Notes: a model not told the origin generated them from the sequence alone. 64,000 nucleotides of DNA from Sphingobacterium alkalisoli (GCF_005049105.1 NZ_SUKA01000005.1:221843-285842); one strand, 5' to 3'; counted from the stretch's first letter, positions 9,513 through 18,130 are shown. Translations and numbers: made by a program.

Positions 9513-10016
9513 ATGACTATGAAAAAGATATTGACATTAGCAGTATTGTTTACAGGATTGAGTGTTGCATCCTTTGCACAGGACAAGTCAGATAATACGC
9601 GTACAGATCGTAGAGGTGGTAAATCATTGAGAGAGCATGTGGTAAGTAAATCGGCCGAAGACATTGCGAAAATCCGTACAGAGCGGTTGGATAAGGAATT
9701 AAAATTTACCGATAAGCAGCGCCAAGAAGTATACGCGTATAATCTCGATCAAGCGAAAAAGCTGAAGCAACGATCTGAAACACGAAAGAAGGAACGTATT
9801 GCCCTGAAAAACGAAATGAAAGCTGATCGTGATAGATTTAAAAGTTTATTGACAGAAGATCAACAAAAAGTAATGAAAGAGCGTCTAGTAAAGCGCGATG
9901 GGGATCGTATACACAAACGTGATCGACATTTTAAAGGTCGCAAGGACCGTGAGAGACCTATGCATAGAAAGACTGAAAAATCTGTCGATTCTAAAGAAGA
10001 AAGTTCAAATAGTTAG
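9513..10016 (+). CDS. Secreted basic protein, DUF4890/Spy-like
   Basis: A 167-residue protein with an N-terminal signal peptide ending near SVASFAQ, followed by a highly charged helical region with TERLDKELKFTDKQRQEVYAY and LLTEDQQKVMKE. This layout resembles small periplasmic Bacteroidota proteins of the DUF4890 type and, more distantly, the Spy/CpxP LTxxQ proteins; a periplasmic stress or chaperone-like role is inference. The C-terminus is very rich in Arg, Lys and Asp. The ATG at 9519 is an alternative start. A bidirectional terminator follows. Confidence 0.7.
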   Translation: MTMKKILTLAVLFTGLSVASFAQDKSDNTRTDRRGGKSLREHVVSKSAEDIAKIRTERLDKELKFTDKQRQEVYAYNLDQAKKLKQRSETRKKERIALKNEMKADRDRFKSLLTEDQQKVMKERLVKRDGDRIHKRDRHFKGRKDRERPMHRKTEKSVDSKEESSNS

Positions 10017-10035
10017 TGGTTATATGTTGTAGAAG

Positions 10036-10064
10036 AAAGCCCTGAATTACCTCAGGGCTTTTCT
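10036..10064. terminator. Bidirectional terminator between convergent genes
   Basis: AAAGCCCTGA and TCAGGGCTTT make a perfect 10-bp stem with a 6-nt loop, followed by TTCTTATTTT on the plus strand. It lies between the DUF4890-like gene and the convergent NUDIX gene. Confidence 0.75.
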
Positions 10065-10651
10065 TATTTTAAAATTTTATCATTTACTATTGCAAGAATG
10101 AGGGGATAGGTATTTTCTTTTACCTGAGTTAAGTCTTTTTTGGATAACCATTCTGCCCGGTCAATGTCTTCTTCAAGTTGGGGGGTCAATTTTGGAATTT
10201 TATTAACGCCCATTTCGTACCAGTTGGTTTGTTTTAAAACCGGTTTGCCACGCATCAGATAGACGTGGTATGTTGTGATAGCTTTTTTTCCAAGATAGTG
10301 AATCTCAATTCCACACTCTTCCTCCACTTCACGGACGGCCGCATCACGCATCTTTTCATTATCTTCGACCTTTCCTTTGGGCAAATCCCATTTTCCTAGA
10401 CGGTGAATGAATAGATAATGGCCTTCGCCATTTTTTACGATACCGCCCGCAGCTTTAATAATTTTAAGTTTACTGGAGATTAATTTAAAAACATTTTCTA
10501 TTTCTGGGTGTATATACAAATAAGTGACAATATTGTTCTTTGTACTGTTGTTGAAAAGTTTTTCTAAGTCAATCTCTTGTAATCCAATAGTTTGGATACC
10601 ATCCTTGATTTTCGGTGTAAAATCTGCTAAAATAAGCAGACTTTCGTTCAT
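10064..10651 (-). CDS. NUDIX hydrolase
   Basis: A protein of about 195 residues with an N-terminal extension of unknown role (about 75 residues) and a C-terminal NUDIX domain. The Nudix box is complete: GKVEDNEKMRDAAVREVEEE followed by CGI, preceded by GKWDLPKG. Substrate is probably a nucleoside diphosphate derivative; it cannot be told from sequence. A longer frame would start at 10675 and overlap the pyrE start on the other strand; the ATG at 10651 avoids this and is preferred. Divergent from pyrE. Confidence 0.85.
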   Translation of the reverse strand: MNESLLILADFTPKIKDGIQTIGLQEIDLEKLFNNSTKNNIVTYLYIHPEIENVFKLISSKLKIIKAAGGIVKNGEGHYLFIHRLGKWDLPKGKVEDNEKMRDAAVREVEEECGIEIHYLGKKAITTYHVYLMRGKPVLKQTNWYEMGVNKIPKLTPQLEEDIDRAEWLSKKDLTQVKENTYPLILAIVNDKILK

Positions 10652-10661
10652 ATAAATTTTA

Positions 10662-10669
10662 TAAATTTG
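10662..10669 (+). promoter_or_regulatory. Promoter -7 element for pyrE
   Basis: TAAATTTG matches TAnnTTTG and ends only 4 bp before the pyrE ATG, so the transcript would begin at or next to the start codon (leaderless or nearly so). Confidence 0.5.
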
Positions 10670-10673
10670 CGCC

Positions 10674-11321
10674 ATGAATAATTTTAATGAGGTTGAACAA
10701 AAAGTTGCTGAATCCTTATTGCAAATTAAAGCAATAAAATTGCAACCTAAAAGTCCTTTTACATGGGCTTCGGGTTGGAGGTCTCCAATTTACTGTGATA
10801 ACCGCGTCGCACTATCACATCCCGCTATCCGTACATATATCCGTCAGAAGCTGTCTGAACGTATTCAGGAAGAATTCGGGAGCGTAGAAATGATCTCTGG
10901 AGTAGCTACAGCTGGTATCCCACAAGGAGTATTGGTCGCTCAGGATTTAGGCCTTCCTTTTACATATGTGCGTAGCAGTGCGAAGGATCATGGACGTCAA
11001 AATCTTATCGAAGGAGAGGTGGTAAGTGGACAACGTGTTGTGGTAATAGAGGACTTGGTATCTACAGGCAAAAGTTCTTTGATCGCGGTGAAGGCATTGC
11101 GTGAAGCAGGTTGCAATGTTGTCGGTCTGATTTCTATCTTTACCTATGGATTTGATGAGGCCGTAAATAATTTTACAGCAGCGAAATGTCCTTTGTTCAG
11201 TCTTTGTACATATGAGTCGTTAATTAAAGTGGCTGTAGACAAAAGCTATATACTGGAAAGTGACGTGGAAATGTTAGAACAATGGCGTAAAGATCCTGCA
11301 AGTTGGGAACCAAATGTGTAA
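10674..11321 (+). CDS. pyrE: Orotate phosphoribosyltransferase PyrE
   Basis: A 215-residue type I phosphoribosyltransferase that makes orotidine 5'-phosphate from orotate and PRPP in de novo pyrimidine synthesis. The PRPP motif is VVVIEDLVSTGKSS, and SPFTWASGWRSPIYCDNR is the typical N-terminal orotate-binding region. It starts inside a divergent promoter region and is followed after 15 bp by a SRPBCC protein gene, presumably in the same transcript. Confidence 0.95.
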   Translation: MNNFNEVEQKVAESLLQIKAIKLQPKSPFTWASGWRSPIYCDNRVALSHPAIRTYIRQKLSERIQEEFGSVEMISGVATAGIPQGVLVAQDLGLPFTYVRSSAKDHGRQNLIEGEVVSGQRVVVIEDLVSTGKSSLIAVKALREAGCNVVGLISIFTYGFDEAVNNFTAAKCPLFSLCTYESLIKVAVDKSYILESDVEMLEQWRKDPASWEPNV

Positions 11322-11336
11322 CCGAAGAAAATAATC

Positions 11337-11735
11337 ATGACAGTCATTCAAAATCATACTGTAATCAACAAAGCTATTTCTGAAGTGTATTCTTTTTTAG
11401 CAGATTTGAACAATCATGAGCAGCTGATGCCAGATAATATATACAACTGGACCTCGACGGTGGATGAAGCTCGTTTTACCATTAAAAATATGGCTAAGTT
11501 GTCGCTTAAGATTAATCAACGTGTCGAGAACAAGGAAATCATTTGTGTGCCTTCAGAAGAAGCCCCATTTGAAGTCAAATTATCATGGCGAGTAGAAGAA
11601 ATATCTTCATCGGAAACAAAAGCTACCTTTGTGATTGAAGCGCAATTAAACATGATGATGAAGATGATGGCTTCTGGTCCTTTACAAAAATTGGTTGATC
11701 ATCAAATAGCCAGGGTGAGAGAGGTACTGGGATAA
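11337..11735 (+). CDS. SRPBCC (START-like) family protein
   Basis: A 132-residue protein with the beta-alpha-grip pattern of the SRPBCC superfamily: an N-terminal HTVINKAISEVYSFLADLNN segment, a central beta sheet and a long C-terminal helix. Such proteins bind small hydrophobic ligands; the ligand here is unknown. It sits downstream of pyrE, and a strong terminator follows, so the two probably form an operon. Confidence 0.7.
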   Translation: MTVIQNHTVINKAISEVYSFLADLNNHEQLMPDNIYNWTSTVDEARFTIKNMAKLSLKINQRVENKEIICVPSEEAPFEVKLSWRVEEISSSETKATFVIEAQLNMMMKMMASGPLQKLVDHQIARVREVLG

Positions 11736-11747
11736 TAATATTTTATA

Positions 11748-11790
11748 TTATAACAAAAGGCAATCCACATGGATTGCCTTTTTGTTATAA
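11748..11790 (+). terminator. Strong terminator hairpin after the pyrE operon
   Basis: A nearly perfect inverted repeat: TTATAACAAAAGGCAATCCA pairs with its complement except for one extra T, with a minimal loop. The outer arms TTATAACAAAAGG recur in the terminator at 13,961-14,012. Confidence 0.8.
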
Positions 11791-11959
11791 TTCACATTTA
11801 AAATCAATACATATAAAAGCCATCTTTTCACGATCAACACCAGATGAATGGATAGATTTTTTAAAAAATGAAATTTTATACATTTGGATGTAAAATGATG
11901 AATCTCAAATTTATGAAATTACCTTCGTTTGATAAATGGGTGAAATATGAATTGTATTT

Positions 11960-11988
11960 TTGTTTATTCGCATTTAGCTATATCTTTA
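11960..11988 (+). promoter_or_regulatory. Candidate promoter for the DnaQ-like exonuclease gene
   Basis: TTG at 11960-11962 (-33) and TATCTTTA at 11981-11988 (-7, one mismatch to TAnnTTTG) are spaced by 18 bp. The -7 box ends 4 bp before the ATG. Confidence 0.4.
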
Positions 11989-11992
11989 GGGC

Positions 11993-12946
11993 ATGGAATT
12001 GAAATTAAAAAGATCATTGGCATTCTTTGATTTAGAGACTACCGGGGTCAATATTTCAGCAGATAAAATTGTTGAAATTGCTATATTGAAGGTGTTGCCC
12101 GATGGCAGTGAGCAGGTGTTTTCTAAGCGGGTGAATCCTGGTATGCCTATTCCGTTGGCTTCCTCGATGTTTCATGGTATTTATGATGAGGATGTAAAAG
12201 CCTTACCTAGCTTTAAGGAGCTGGCAGCAGAGGTAGCTGAATTTATAGGCGATGCAGATTTGGCGGGCTATAATTCTAATAAATTTGATGTGCCCATGCT
12301 GATGGAAGAATTTCTACGTGCTGGCGTTGAATTTACTTTAGAAGGCCGGTCATTTGTCGACGTTCAAAATATATTCCACCAGATGGAGCAACGTACATTG
12401 AAGGCGGCTTATAAGTTTTATTGTGGTAAGAGTTTGGATAATGCTCATCAGGCAGAAGCCGATGTGCGAGCAACTTACGAAGTTCTGAAAGCACAGTTGG
12501 TTAAATACCAAGGTGTCGAATTCGAGGACAAGCACGGTAACGTAAGTGTTCCTGTCGTCAATGATGTAAGTGCATTGCATACTTTTACCAATATGTCCAA
12601 ACCTGCCGATTTCGCGGGACGATTGGTATATAATGAGGATGATCAGGTCGTTATTAATTTCGGAAAGCATAAAGGAAGGGTAGTGACGGATGTATTTGAT
12701 GTCGAGCCAAGTTACTATGCTTGGATGCAAAACGGCGATTTTCCGTTGTACACTAAGAAGGTTCTCGAAAATATTTGGAATACACATCGCCAAGTAAAAC
12801 GCGAAGCCAAAGCGGCTCAGACGGAAGTAGAGAAAGACAACAAAAAGGATGCTAAAAAGAATTTTCAAAATTTGCCAAGCAAGGAAAAGTCTAAACCTAT
12901 TACCTTAGATATGCTTGACGATCTGAAAAGTAAATTTGGAAAGTAA
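11993..12946 (+). CDS. DnaQ-like 3'-5' exonuclease with C-terminal DUF3820 domain
   Basis: A 317-residue protein. Residues 8-170 form a DEDDh exonuclease: FFDLETTG (first acidic pair), a GYNSNKFDVPML motif and HQAEADVRAT (catalytic His and Asp). Near residues 210-260 is a DUF3820-type segment (VINFGKHKGRVVTDV and SYYAWM). The C-terminus is lysine-rich. It is related to the DNA polymerase III epsilon/RNase T group, so it probably trims DNA or RNA 3' ends; whether it is the replicative proofreading subunit cannot be told. trxB follows after 38 bp. Confidence 0.88.
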   Translation: MELKLKRSLAFFDLETTGVNISADKIVEIAILKVLPDGSEQVFSKRVNPGMPIPLASSMFHGIYDEDVKALPSFKELAAEVAEFIGDADLAGYNSNKFDVPMLMEEFLRAGVEFTLEGRSFVDVQNIFHQMEQRTLKAAYKFYCGKSLDNAHQAEADVRATYEVLKAQLVKYQGVEFEDKHGNVSVPVVNDVSALHTFTNMSKPADFAGRLVYNEDDQVVINFGKHKGRVVTDVFDVEPSYYAWMQNGDFPLYTKKVLENIWNTHRQVKREAKAAQTEVEKDNKKDAKKNFQNLPSKEKSKPITLDMLDDLKSKFGK

Positions 12947-12984
12947 TAAAATTAAACAGAATAAAGTATATTGTTGATTATAAA

Positions 12985-13947
12985 ATGAATACACAAGAAG
13001 AAGTAGAGCACGTACAATGTTTGATTATTGGTTCGGGTCCGGCGGGATATACTGCAGCGATCTATGCGGCACGGGCGGATATGAAACCAGTTATTTATAC
13101 AGGACTGGTACCAGGAGGGCAATTAACACAGACAACAGAGGTAGATAATTTCCCTGGCTATCCTAATGGTATTACCGGACCGGTAATGATGGAGGATTTA
13201 CGCGCTCAAGCTGAGCGGTTCGGTACCAGCGTACGCTTTGGATATGCTACAAAAGTGGATTTTTCAATAATTGGTGGTGTGCACAGCGTAGAGATCGATA
13301 ATATTAAAACAATAACTGCCGACACGGTAATTATTGCAACAGGAGCAACTGCAAAATGGCTGGGGTTAGATTCGGAAGAAAAATACAATGGTTTTGGTGT
13401 TTCAGCTTGTGCTGTTTGTGACGGTTTCTTCTTTAAAGGTCAAGATGTTGCCATCGTCGGAGCCGGTGATACTGCCGCTGAGGAAGCTACCTACCTTGCT
13501 AAATTGTGTAATAAAGTGCACATGTTAGTACGACGTGATGAATTCCGTGCTTCTAAGGCCATGGTACATCGGGTATTAAATACACCGAATATTGAAATTC
13601 ATTATAATACCGAAACACAGGAAGTTCTTGGGGACGGGCAGGTGGTTACAGGACTACGTGTTAAGAATAACCAAACACAAGAAGTAAAGGATCTTGACAT
13701 TACCGGATTCTTCGTCGCTATCGGACATAAGCCCAATACCGATCTATTTAAAGGTATCTTAGATATGGACGAAACAGGATATTTAATTACAAAGCCTAAC
13801 GTTACGGCGACAAACATACCTGGTGTATTTGCTTGTGGGGATGTGCAAGATAATGTGTATCGCCAAGCAATTACCGCTGCGGGAACTGGTTGTATGGCGG
13901 CTTTAGAAGCTGAACGATACCTCGCCTCGAAAGAGGGGGGCGAATAA
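12985..13947 (+). CDS. trxB: Thioredoxin-disulfide reductase TrxB
   Basis: A 320-residue low-molecular-weight thioredoxin reductase. The FAD motif GSGPAGYTAAIYAARA is near residue 17, the redox-active pair is Cys142-Ala-Val-Cys145, GAGDTAAEEA binds NADPH, and FACGDVQD is the C-terminal FAD motif. It transfers electrons from NADPH to thioredoxin in the cytoplasm and could supply the peroxidase encoded at 945. A perfect 52-bp palindromic terminator follows. Confidence 0.96.
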   Translation: MNTQEEVEHVQCLIIGSGPAGYTAAIYAARADMKPVIYTGLVPGGQLTQTTEVDNFPGYPNGITGPVMMEDLRAQAERFGTSVRFGYATKVDFSIIGGVHSVEIDNIKTITADTVIIATGATAKWLGLDSEEKYNGFGVSACAVCDGFFFKGQDVAIVGAGDTAAEEATYLAKLCNKVHMLVRRDEFRASKAMVHRVLNTPNIEIHYNTETQEVLGDGQVVTGLRVKNNQTQEVKDLDITGFFVAIGHKPNTDLFKGILDMDETGYLITKPNVTATNIPGVFACGDVQDNVYRQAITAAGTGCMAALEAERYLASKEGGE

Positions 13948-13960
13948 GAATTATTTCAAT

Positions 13961-14012
13961 GTTATAACAAAAGGGGTTAATTTTTATAAAAATTAACCCC
14001 TTTTGTTATAAC
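13961..14012. terminator. Perfect 52-bp palindromic terminator after trxB
   Basis: A 26-bp arm (GTTATAACAAAAGGGGTTAA plus TTTTTA) is followed immediately by its exact reverse complement with no loop. It shares the outer TTATAACAAAAGG arm with the terminator at 11,748-11,790. It can act on both strands. Confidence 0.8.
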
Positions 14013-14089
14013 AATTCACGATTTGTTTACATTATGTTAATCAGTATTTAGTCTATAAAGTATATGTTTGCAGGATTAGTAAACAATAT

Positions 14090-15652
14090 ATGGACTTTAA
14101 AGTATTATTAATTAGCTGCGCTACACTATTCGGGTCAGTGCACGCACAACAGCTCGCTAAAGGTGTTATTTTTGAGGATAATAATAATAATGGTAAGCGA
14201 GAACAGAATGAAAAGGGTGTTGCACAGGTAGCTGTGAGCAACGGACGCGAGGTCGTACTGACTAACACCAAGGGCGAATATAGTTTGCCGATGAGCGATG
14301 ACAATATCATTTTTGTTATTAAGCCCCGCAATTTCAAATTTCCGGTAGACCAAGACAACCATCCGAAATTTTACTACATTCATAAAGCGAAAGGATCACC
14401 TGAACTTAAGTATGCAGGTACGCCAGCTACAGGTCGTATTCCTAAATCAATAGATTTTCCAATTCTTCCGAATAAGGAAAGTGATGATTTTAAAGCCTTT
14501 GTTTTCGGTGATCCACAAGCGTACAACCTAGAGGAGATAGCTTATTTTAAGAAGGGGATTATTGATGATGTTCAACATAAGGAGGGAATTTCATTCGGTA
14601 TCAGTCTGGGAGATTTAGTAGGCAACGACCTAAGTCTTCATCCGGCCTATAAACAGGCAGTTGGACAACTCGGACTCACGTGGTATAATGTCATGGGCAA
14701 CCACGATATGAATTTTGATGTAAAATCCGACTCCCTTTCGGACGAGACGTATGAAAAGAATTTTGGGCCAAATAACTTCTCGTTTAACTATGGGAATACC
14801 CACTTCATAGTTTTAGACAATATTATCTATCCTAATCCACGCACAGGTAAAGGGTATTTAGGCGGGTTTCGGGAAGATCAGTTGGATTTCGTCGCAAATG
14901 ATTTGAAATTTGTACCGAAAGATAAGCTGATCGTGCTTGCTTTTCATATCCCACTCCAACACGAAAACTCAGATGTATTTAGAAATGAAGATAGACAACG
15001 TTTATTTGATTTATTGACAGAATATCCGCATACACTTTCCCTATCGGCTCATACGCATTTTCAAAAGCAGAATTACTATGATCAAGCAGACGGATGGAAA
15101 CAAGCGAAGCCGCATCACGAATATAATGTTGGCACCACTTCTGGCGATTGGTATTCCGGCAGAATGAATCCACAAGGAGTCCCTACATCAACTATGAGAG
15201 ATGGCACACCAAAAGGATATGCGATTTTGTCTATCAATGATAATCAATATACATTTGATTATAAAGTGGCCGGACACGATCCAACCTATCAGATGAATCT
15301 GATAGGGCCTGAAGAGATACAGGCGAAATATGTAAGACGTTACACCTTATATGCGAATTTTTTTATTGGTAAACCCGATGATAAATTACAATACCGTGTA
15401 GACAATGGCGCCTGGAGGGATATGGAAATAAGCGATACTTCCGATCCACATTTTGCTTACAATGTGCTATCGTATGATAATACAGTTAAGTTGCTGGAGG
15501 GGAGAAGGCCGTCAGATCCAGTTCCTTCGTCGCACTTGTGGAAGGCGAAGTATCCTAAATTAGGTATAGGTACACATAAAATAGAAGTAAAAGCGATAGA
15601 TATGTTTGGTCGTGAGCATATACAGGCTAAAAATGTCACGGTATTGGAATAA
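14090..15652 (+). CDS. Secreted calcineurin-like metallophosphoesterase
   Basis: A 520-residue protein with a signal peptide (cleavage near VHAQQ), an N-terminal beta-sandwich domain (GVIFEDNNNNGKREQNEKG), a calcineurin-like phosphoesterase domain and a C-terminal beta domain. Metal-site motifs in order: FGDPQ (near residue 139), LGDLVGND, GNHD (near 202), AFHIPL and SAHTH. This three-domain layout is known from Bacteroidota metallophosphoesterases. Periplasmic or surface location; substrate unknown, possibly a phosphomonoester or phosphodiester. Transcribed alone between two terminators. Confidence 0.88.
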   Translation: MDFKVLLISCATLFGSVHAQQLAKGVIFEDNNNNGKREQNEKGVAQVAVSNGREVVLTNTKGEYSLPMSDDNIIFVIKPRNFKFPVDQDNHPKFYYIHKAKGSPELKYAGTPATGRIPKSIDFPILPNKESDDFKAFVFGDPQAYNLEEIAYFKKGIIDDVQHKEGISFGISLGDLVGNDLSLHPAYKQAVGQLGLTWYNVMGNHDMNFDVKSDSLSDETYEKNFGPNNFSFNYGNTHFIVLDNIIYPNPRTGKGYLGGFREDQLDFVANDLKFVPKDKLIVLAFHIPLQHENSDVFRNEDRQRLFDLLTEYPHTLSLSAHTHFQKQNYYDQADGWKQAKPHHEYNVGTTSGDWYSGRMNPQGVPTSTMRDGTPKGYAILSINDNQYTFDYKVAGHDPTYQMNLIGPEEIQAKYVRRYTLYANFFIGKPDDKLQYRVDNGAWRDMEISDTSDPHFAYNVLSYDNTVKLLEGRRPSDPVPSSHLWKAKYPKLGIGTHKIEVKAIDMFGREHIQAKNVTVLE

Positions 15653-15684
15653 AGTCGCGATTCTATTTAATACCGTCGTTGTAC

Positions 15685-15726
15685 CTGGCTTCGCTTTTGC
15701 TTAAAAAGAGCGAAGCCAGTTTTTTA
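15685..15726 (+). terminator. Rho-independent terminator after the metallophosphoesterase gene
   Basis: CTGGCTTCGCT and AGCGAAGCCAG form an 11-bp stem, followed by TTTTTT. Confidence 0.85.
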
Positions 15727-15790
15727 AAGACCTATTGCTTCCCCACACCTCTCCTTATTTAATACCGAAAAAATTACGGCTGTTTTTTTG

Positions 15791-15804
15791 GTAACATATG
15801 TTAC
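15791..15804. promoter_or_regulatory. Palindromic operator candidate upstream of the sulfur-transport operon
   Basis: GTAACATATGTTAC is a perfect 14-bp palindrome. Its centre lies about 41-42 bp before the start expected from the -7 box at 15827, the position of a class II activator site, so a Crp/Fnr-type regulator is a reasonable guess. No such regulator is in the window. Confidence 0.5.
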
Positions 15805-15826
15805 TTACTTTATAATTTTAGAGTTC

Positions 15827-15834
15827 TACATTTG
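15827..15834 (+). promoter_or_regulatory. Promoter -7 element of the YeeE/TauE operon
   Basis: TACATTTG matches TAnnTTTG and lies 22 bp before the ATG at 15857. No -33 TTG is seen at the normal distance, which fits an activator-dependent promoter. Confidence 0.5.
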
Positions 15835-15856
15835 TCTAACTAAAAGAGAATATGTT

Positions 15857-16405
15857 ATGGAAGTACTATTAGATCCTTGGCCATGGTATGTTGGAGGCGC
15901 CTTGGTCGCAATTATTATGTTAATGTTGATTATTCTGGGTAAAAGCTTTGGATTTTCTTCCAATTTCAGGACACTTTGCTCTGTATTTGGAGCTGGGAAT
16001 AATTGCGATTTCTTCAAATTTGATTGGAAGGCACAGCGGTGGAATCTTTTGTTTCTTGTAGGCGCTATAATAGGTGGGTTTATTGCAGTACACTATCTGT
16101 CTAACAATCAGATTCCCGAAATTAATGAAAGCACAGTGTCCCGGTTGCATGAACTGGGTTTCAAAAGTGCAGGAAAGGCATATGTCCCTTCTGAGATATT
16201 TGGCCAACTGACCACAAAAAATCTGCTAATCCTTTCTGTTGGCGGTTTGTTGATTGGTTTTGGTACACGATACGCGGGAGGATGTACTTCCGGGCATGCC
16301 ATATCTGGGCTGAGTGACTTCCAACTGCCTTCTCTAATCGCTGTCATTGGATTTTTTATTGGTGGCTTATTGATGGTTCACGTATTGTTTCCTTTAATCT
16401 TTTAA
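15857..16405 (+). CDS. YeeE/YedE family (thiosulfate/sulfur transport) membrane protein
   Basis: A 182-residue polytopic membrane protein. The signature GGCTSGHAISGL near residue 140 contains the conserved cysteine of YeeE/YedE (DUF395) proteins, which pass thiosulfate or persulfide sulfur through the inner membrane. An open frame extends upstream to 15788, but it covers the promoter, so the ATG at 15857 is preferred. It is the first gene of a three-gene operon; the next gene starts 3 bp after its stop and encodes the partner half. Confidence 0.85.
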   Translation: MEVLLDPWPWYVGGALVAIIMLMLIILGKSFGFSSNFRTLCSVFGAGNNCDFFKFDWKAQRWNLLFLVGAIIGGFIAVHYLSNNQIPEINESTVSRLHELGFKSAGKAYVPSEIFGQLTTKNLLILSVGGLLIGFGTRYAGGCTSGHAISGLSDFQLPSLIAVIGFFIGGLLMVHVLFPLIF

Positions 16406-16408
16406 GAA

Positions 16409-16822
16409 ATGAAGAATTTAGTGTATATTTTTTTAGGAGTAGTTTTTGGTCTTGCTATGTATAAAGCTGAGGCTGCGTCCTGGTTCCGGATATATGAAAT
16501 GTTTAATTTTGATTCCTTTCATATGTATGGTTTTATTGGTACCGCACTACTTGTCGGAGCAGTAGGTCTGCAACTGTTCAAAAGATACGATACAAAGGAC
16601 ATAAACGGTGAAAAAATCGTGATAAAACCAAAAGACAGGTCAATAGTACGCTATTTAATAGGCGGTATTCTATTTGGATTAGGATGGGCTTTGGTCGGTG
16701 CATGTCCTGGTCCCATCTTTGTTCTTTTAGGAGCGGGAATATGGCAGATATTAATTGTTATTGTATTTGCTTTATTAGGTACTTATCTCTACGGGCTCAT
16801 TAAAGATAAACTCCCACATTAA
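16409..16822 (+). CDS. YeeE/YedE family half-transporter (DUF6691 type)
   Basis: A 137-residue protein with four hydrophobic segments and the motif GLGWALVGACPGP near residue 95, which carries the second conserved cysteine of split YeeE systems. It is expected to pair with the preceding protein to form one sulfur-compound channel. Context: a TauE/SafE-type protein follows 12 bp downstream. Confidence 0.82.
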   Translation: MKNLVYIFLGVVFGLAMYKAEAASWFRIYEMFNFDSFHMYGFIGTALLVGAVGLQLFKRYDTKDINGEKIVIKPKDRSIVRYLIGGILFGLGWALVGACPGPIFVLLGAGIWQILIVIVFALLGTYLYGLIKDKLPH

Positions 16823-16834
16823 ATATCTTAGCAA

Positions 16835-17635
16835 ATGATTGTTTTAGGGATACTGTTGGCTATTGTGGTAGGGATTACGTTAGGACTAGTGGGTAGTGGT
16901 GGAACAATATTGACTGTCCCCATTTTTGTCTATATCATGGGGGTAGATCCTATTATATCTACTACCTATTCATTGTTTGCCATTGGAGTCACTTCGTTTA
17001 TCGGCGGCATCCGTGGTATTATTACGCGAAATGTGGATATTAAAAAAGCGTTGACATTCGGTATCCCTTCGCTGCTCATGGTCTATCTTACTCGCATGTT
17101 CATATTGCCGCTGGTACCTGATGTATTTGTCATCGGTTCCTATTCAATACATCAGAAGAAAGCTCTCATGATCTTATTCGCTGTAGTCATGTTGGGATCT
17201 TCAATTTCGATGATAAGGAGGCGAGAAGAACAAATAGAACAGAATAAAGAAAAAGAGGCGTCTATTAGTAAGGTAGTTGTAGACGGGGGGGGTGTAGGGC
17301 TGGTGACGGGGTTAGTTGGGGCTGGGGGAGGTTTTTTAATTATTCCCGCTTTGGTTAATTTTTTTCAAATGCCGATCAAAAGAGCCGTGAGTACATCTTT
17401 AGTTATCATTGCTGTCAATTCTTTTTTTGGATTACTTGGAGATACAGAGAAATTTGATAGATTTGACTGGCAGATATTATTAAGTTATACTGTTGCGGTT
17501 ATTGTTGGGATGTTTGTTGGCTTTTCTATATCAAAAGGAGTGGACGGGTCGAAGTTGAAGGTTATTTTTGGTTATCTAGTTTTGTTTATAGGAATCTATA
17601 TCCTTCTTTCTGAGTTCATTTTGCAGAAGTTCTAA
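16835..17635 (+). CDS. TauE/SafE family sulfite/anion exporter
   Basis: A 266-residue membrane protein with two repeat halves, each starting with a glycine-rich hydrophobic motif: GLVGSGGTILTVPI near the N-terminus and GLVGAGGGFLIIPALV near residue 160. This is the pattern of the TauE/SafE (DUF81) family, which exports sulfite or organosulfonates. Placed after two YeeE-type genes, it probably removes sulfite formed during sulfur-compound metabolism. No persulfide dioxygenase or rhodanese gene, often linked to such operons, is present here. Confidence 0.85.
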   Translation: MIVLGILLAIVVGITLGLVGSGGTILTVPIFVYIMGVDPIISTTYSLFAIGVTSFIGGIRGIITRNVDIKKALTFGIPSLLMVYLTRMFILPLVPDVFVIGSYSIHQKKALMILFAVVMLGSSISMIRRREEQIEQNKEKEASISKVVVDGGGVGLVTGLVGAGGGFLIIPALVNFFQMPIKRAVSTSLVIIAVNSFFGLLGDTEKFDRFDWQILLSYTVAVIVGMFVGFSISKGVDGSKLKVIFGYLVLFIGIYILLSEFILQKF

Positions 17636-17724
17636 ATAAGCCGTCCGGCTTACCTCTATCCAACAAAGCACTTCAGCGACTAGGCCGCTAATAAAGGTTA
17701 TTACCTATAGGGCACTTTTTTAAC

Positions 17725-17934
17725 TTATTTCTTCTTTACTTTCTCTTTCGGTCGGATGTTCGGATCGTTAGGCATATCATTTATTTGTTCCATTTGGGCA
17801 TCGACCCCCGCTTCCGCGTCGGCATGTTGTTTTTTATCTTGCTTTTTATTTACGACGGACGTTAGCCCCCGTTCGGTAGCTTCCTTCGTTTCTTTCTTGA
17901 TACCGCTAAGGTTATTTTCTACTTTTGTTGGCAT
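17725..17934 (-). CDS. Small hydrophilic hypothetical protein
   Basis: A 69-residue, highly charged protein beginning MPTKVENNLSGIKKETKEAT and ending in a lysine-rich tail. No signal peptide, membrane segment or known domain. It lies between the sulfur operon and YceI. The short string GCCGCTAATAA occurs on both sides of it (about 17,683 and 18,088). It may be a genuine small stress-type protein; the function is unknown. Confidence 0.45.
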   Translation of the reverse strand: MPTKVENNLSGIKKETKEATERGLTSVVNKKQDKKQHADAEAGVDAQMEQINDMPNDPNIRPKEKVKKK

Positions 17935-18098
17935 AATTTATATAGTTTAAAAAATAAAAAAATTTAATCTCTACTTTAAAAACAAACCAAAATAGAAGTT
18001 TCTTCGCAATAAATACGTGATTTTCTAAGTAATAAATACGCTAATTTTAGCAATTAAGCGTTTCGATAAGATAGGTTAGCGTAACTAAGCCGCTAATA

Positions 18099-18130
18099 AG
18101 CAGCGTTGTCTAACTAAAGAAAACGCTGCT
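18099..18130. terminator. Hairpin downstream of the YceI gene
   Basis: AGCAGCGTT and AACGCTGCT form a 9-bp stem with a 14-nt loop just beyond the minus-strand YceI stop. There is no good T-tract, so termination is inferred. Confidence 0.4.

Noticed and set aside
12350..12868. Minus-strand ORF of 172 residues inside the DnaQ-like exonuclease gene
   Set aside because: The plus strand encodes a well-recognised exonuclease over the whole stretch; the antisense frame is incidental.
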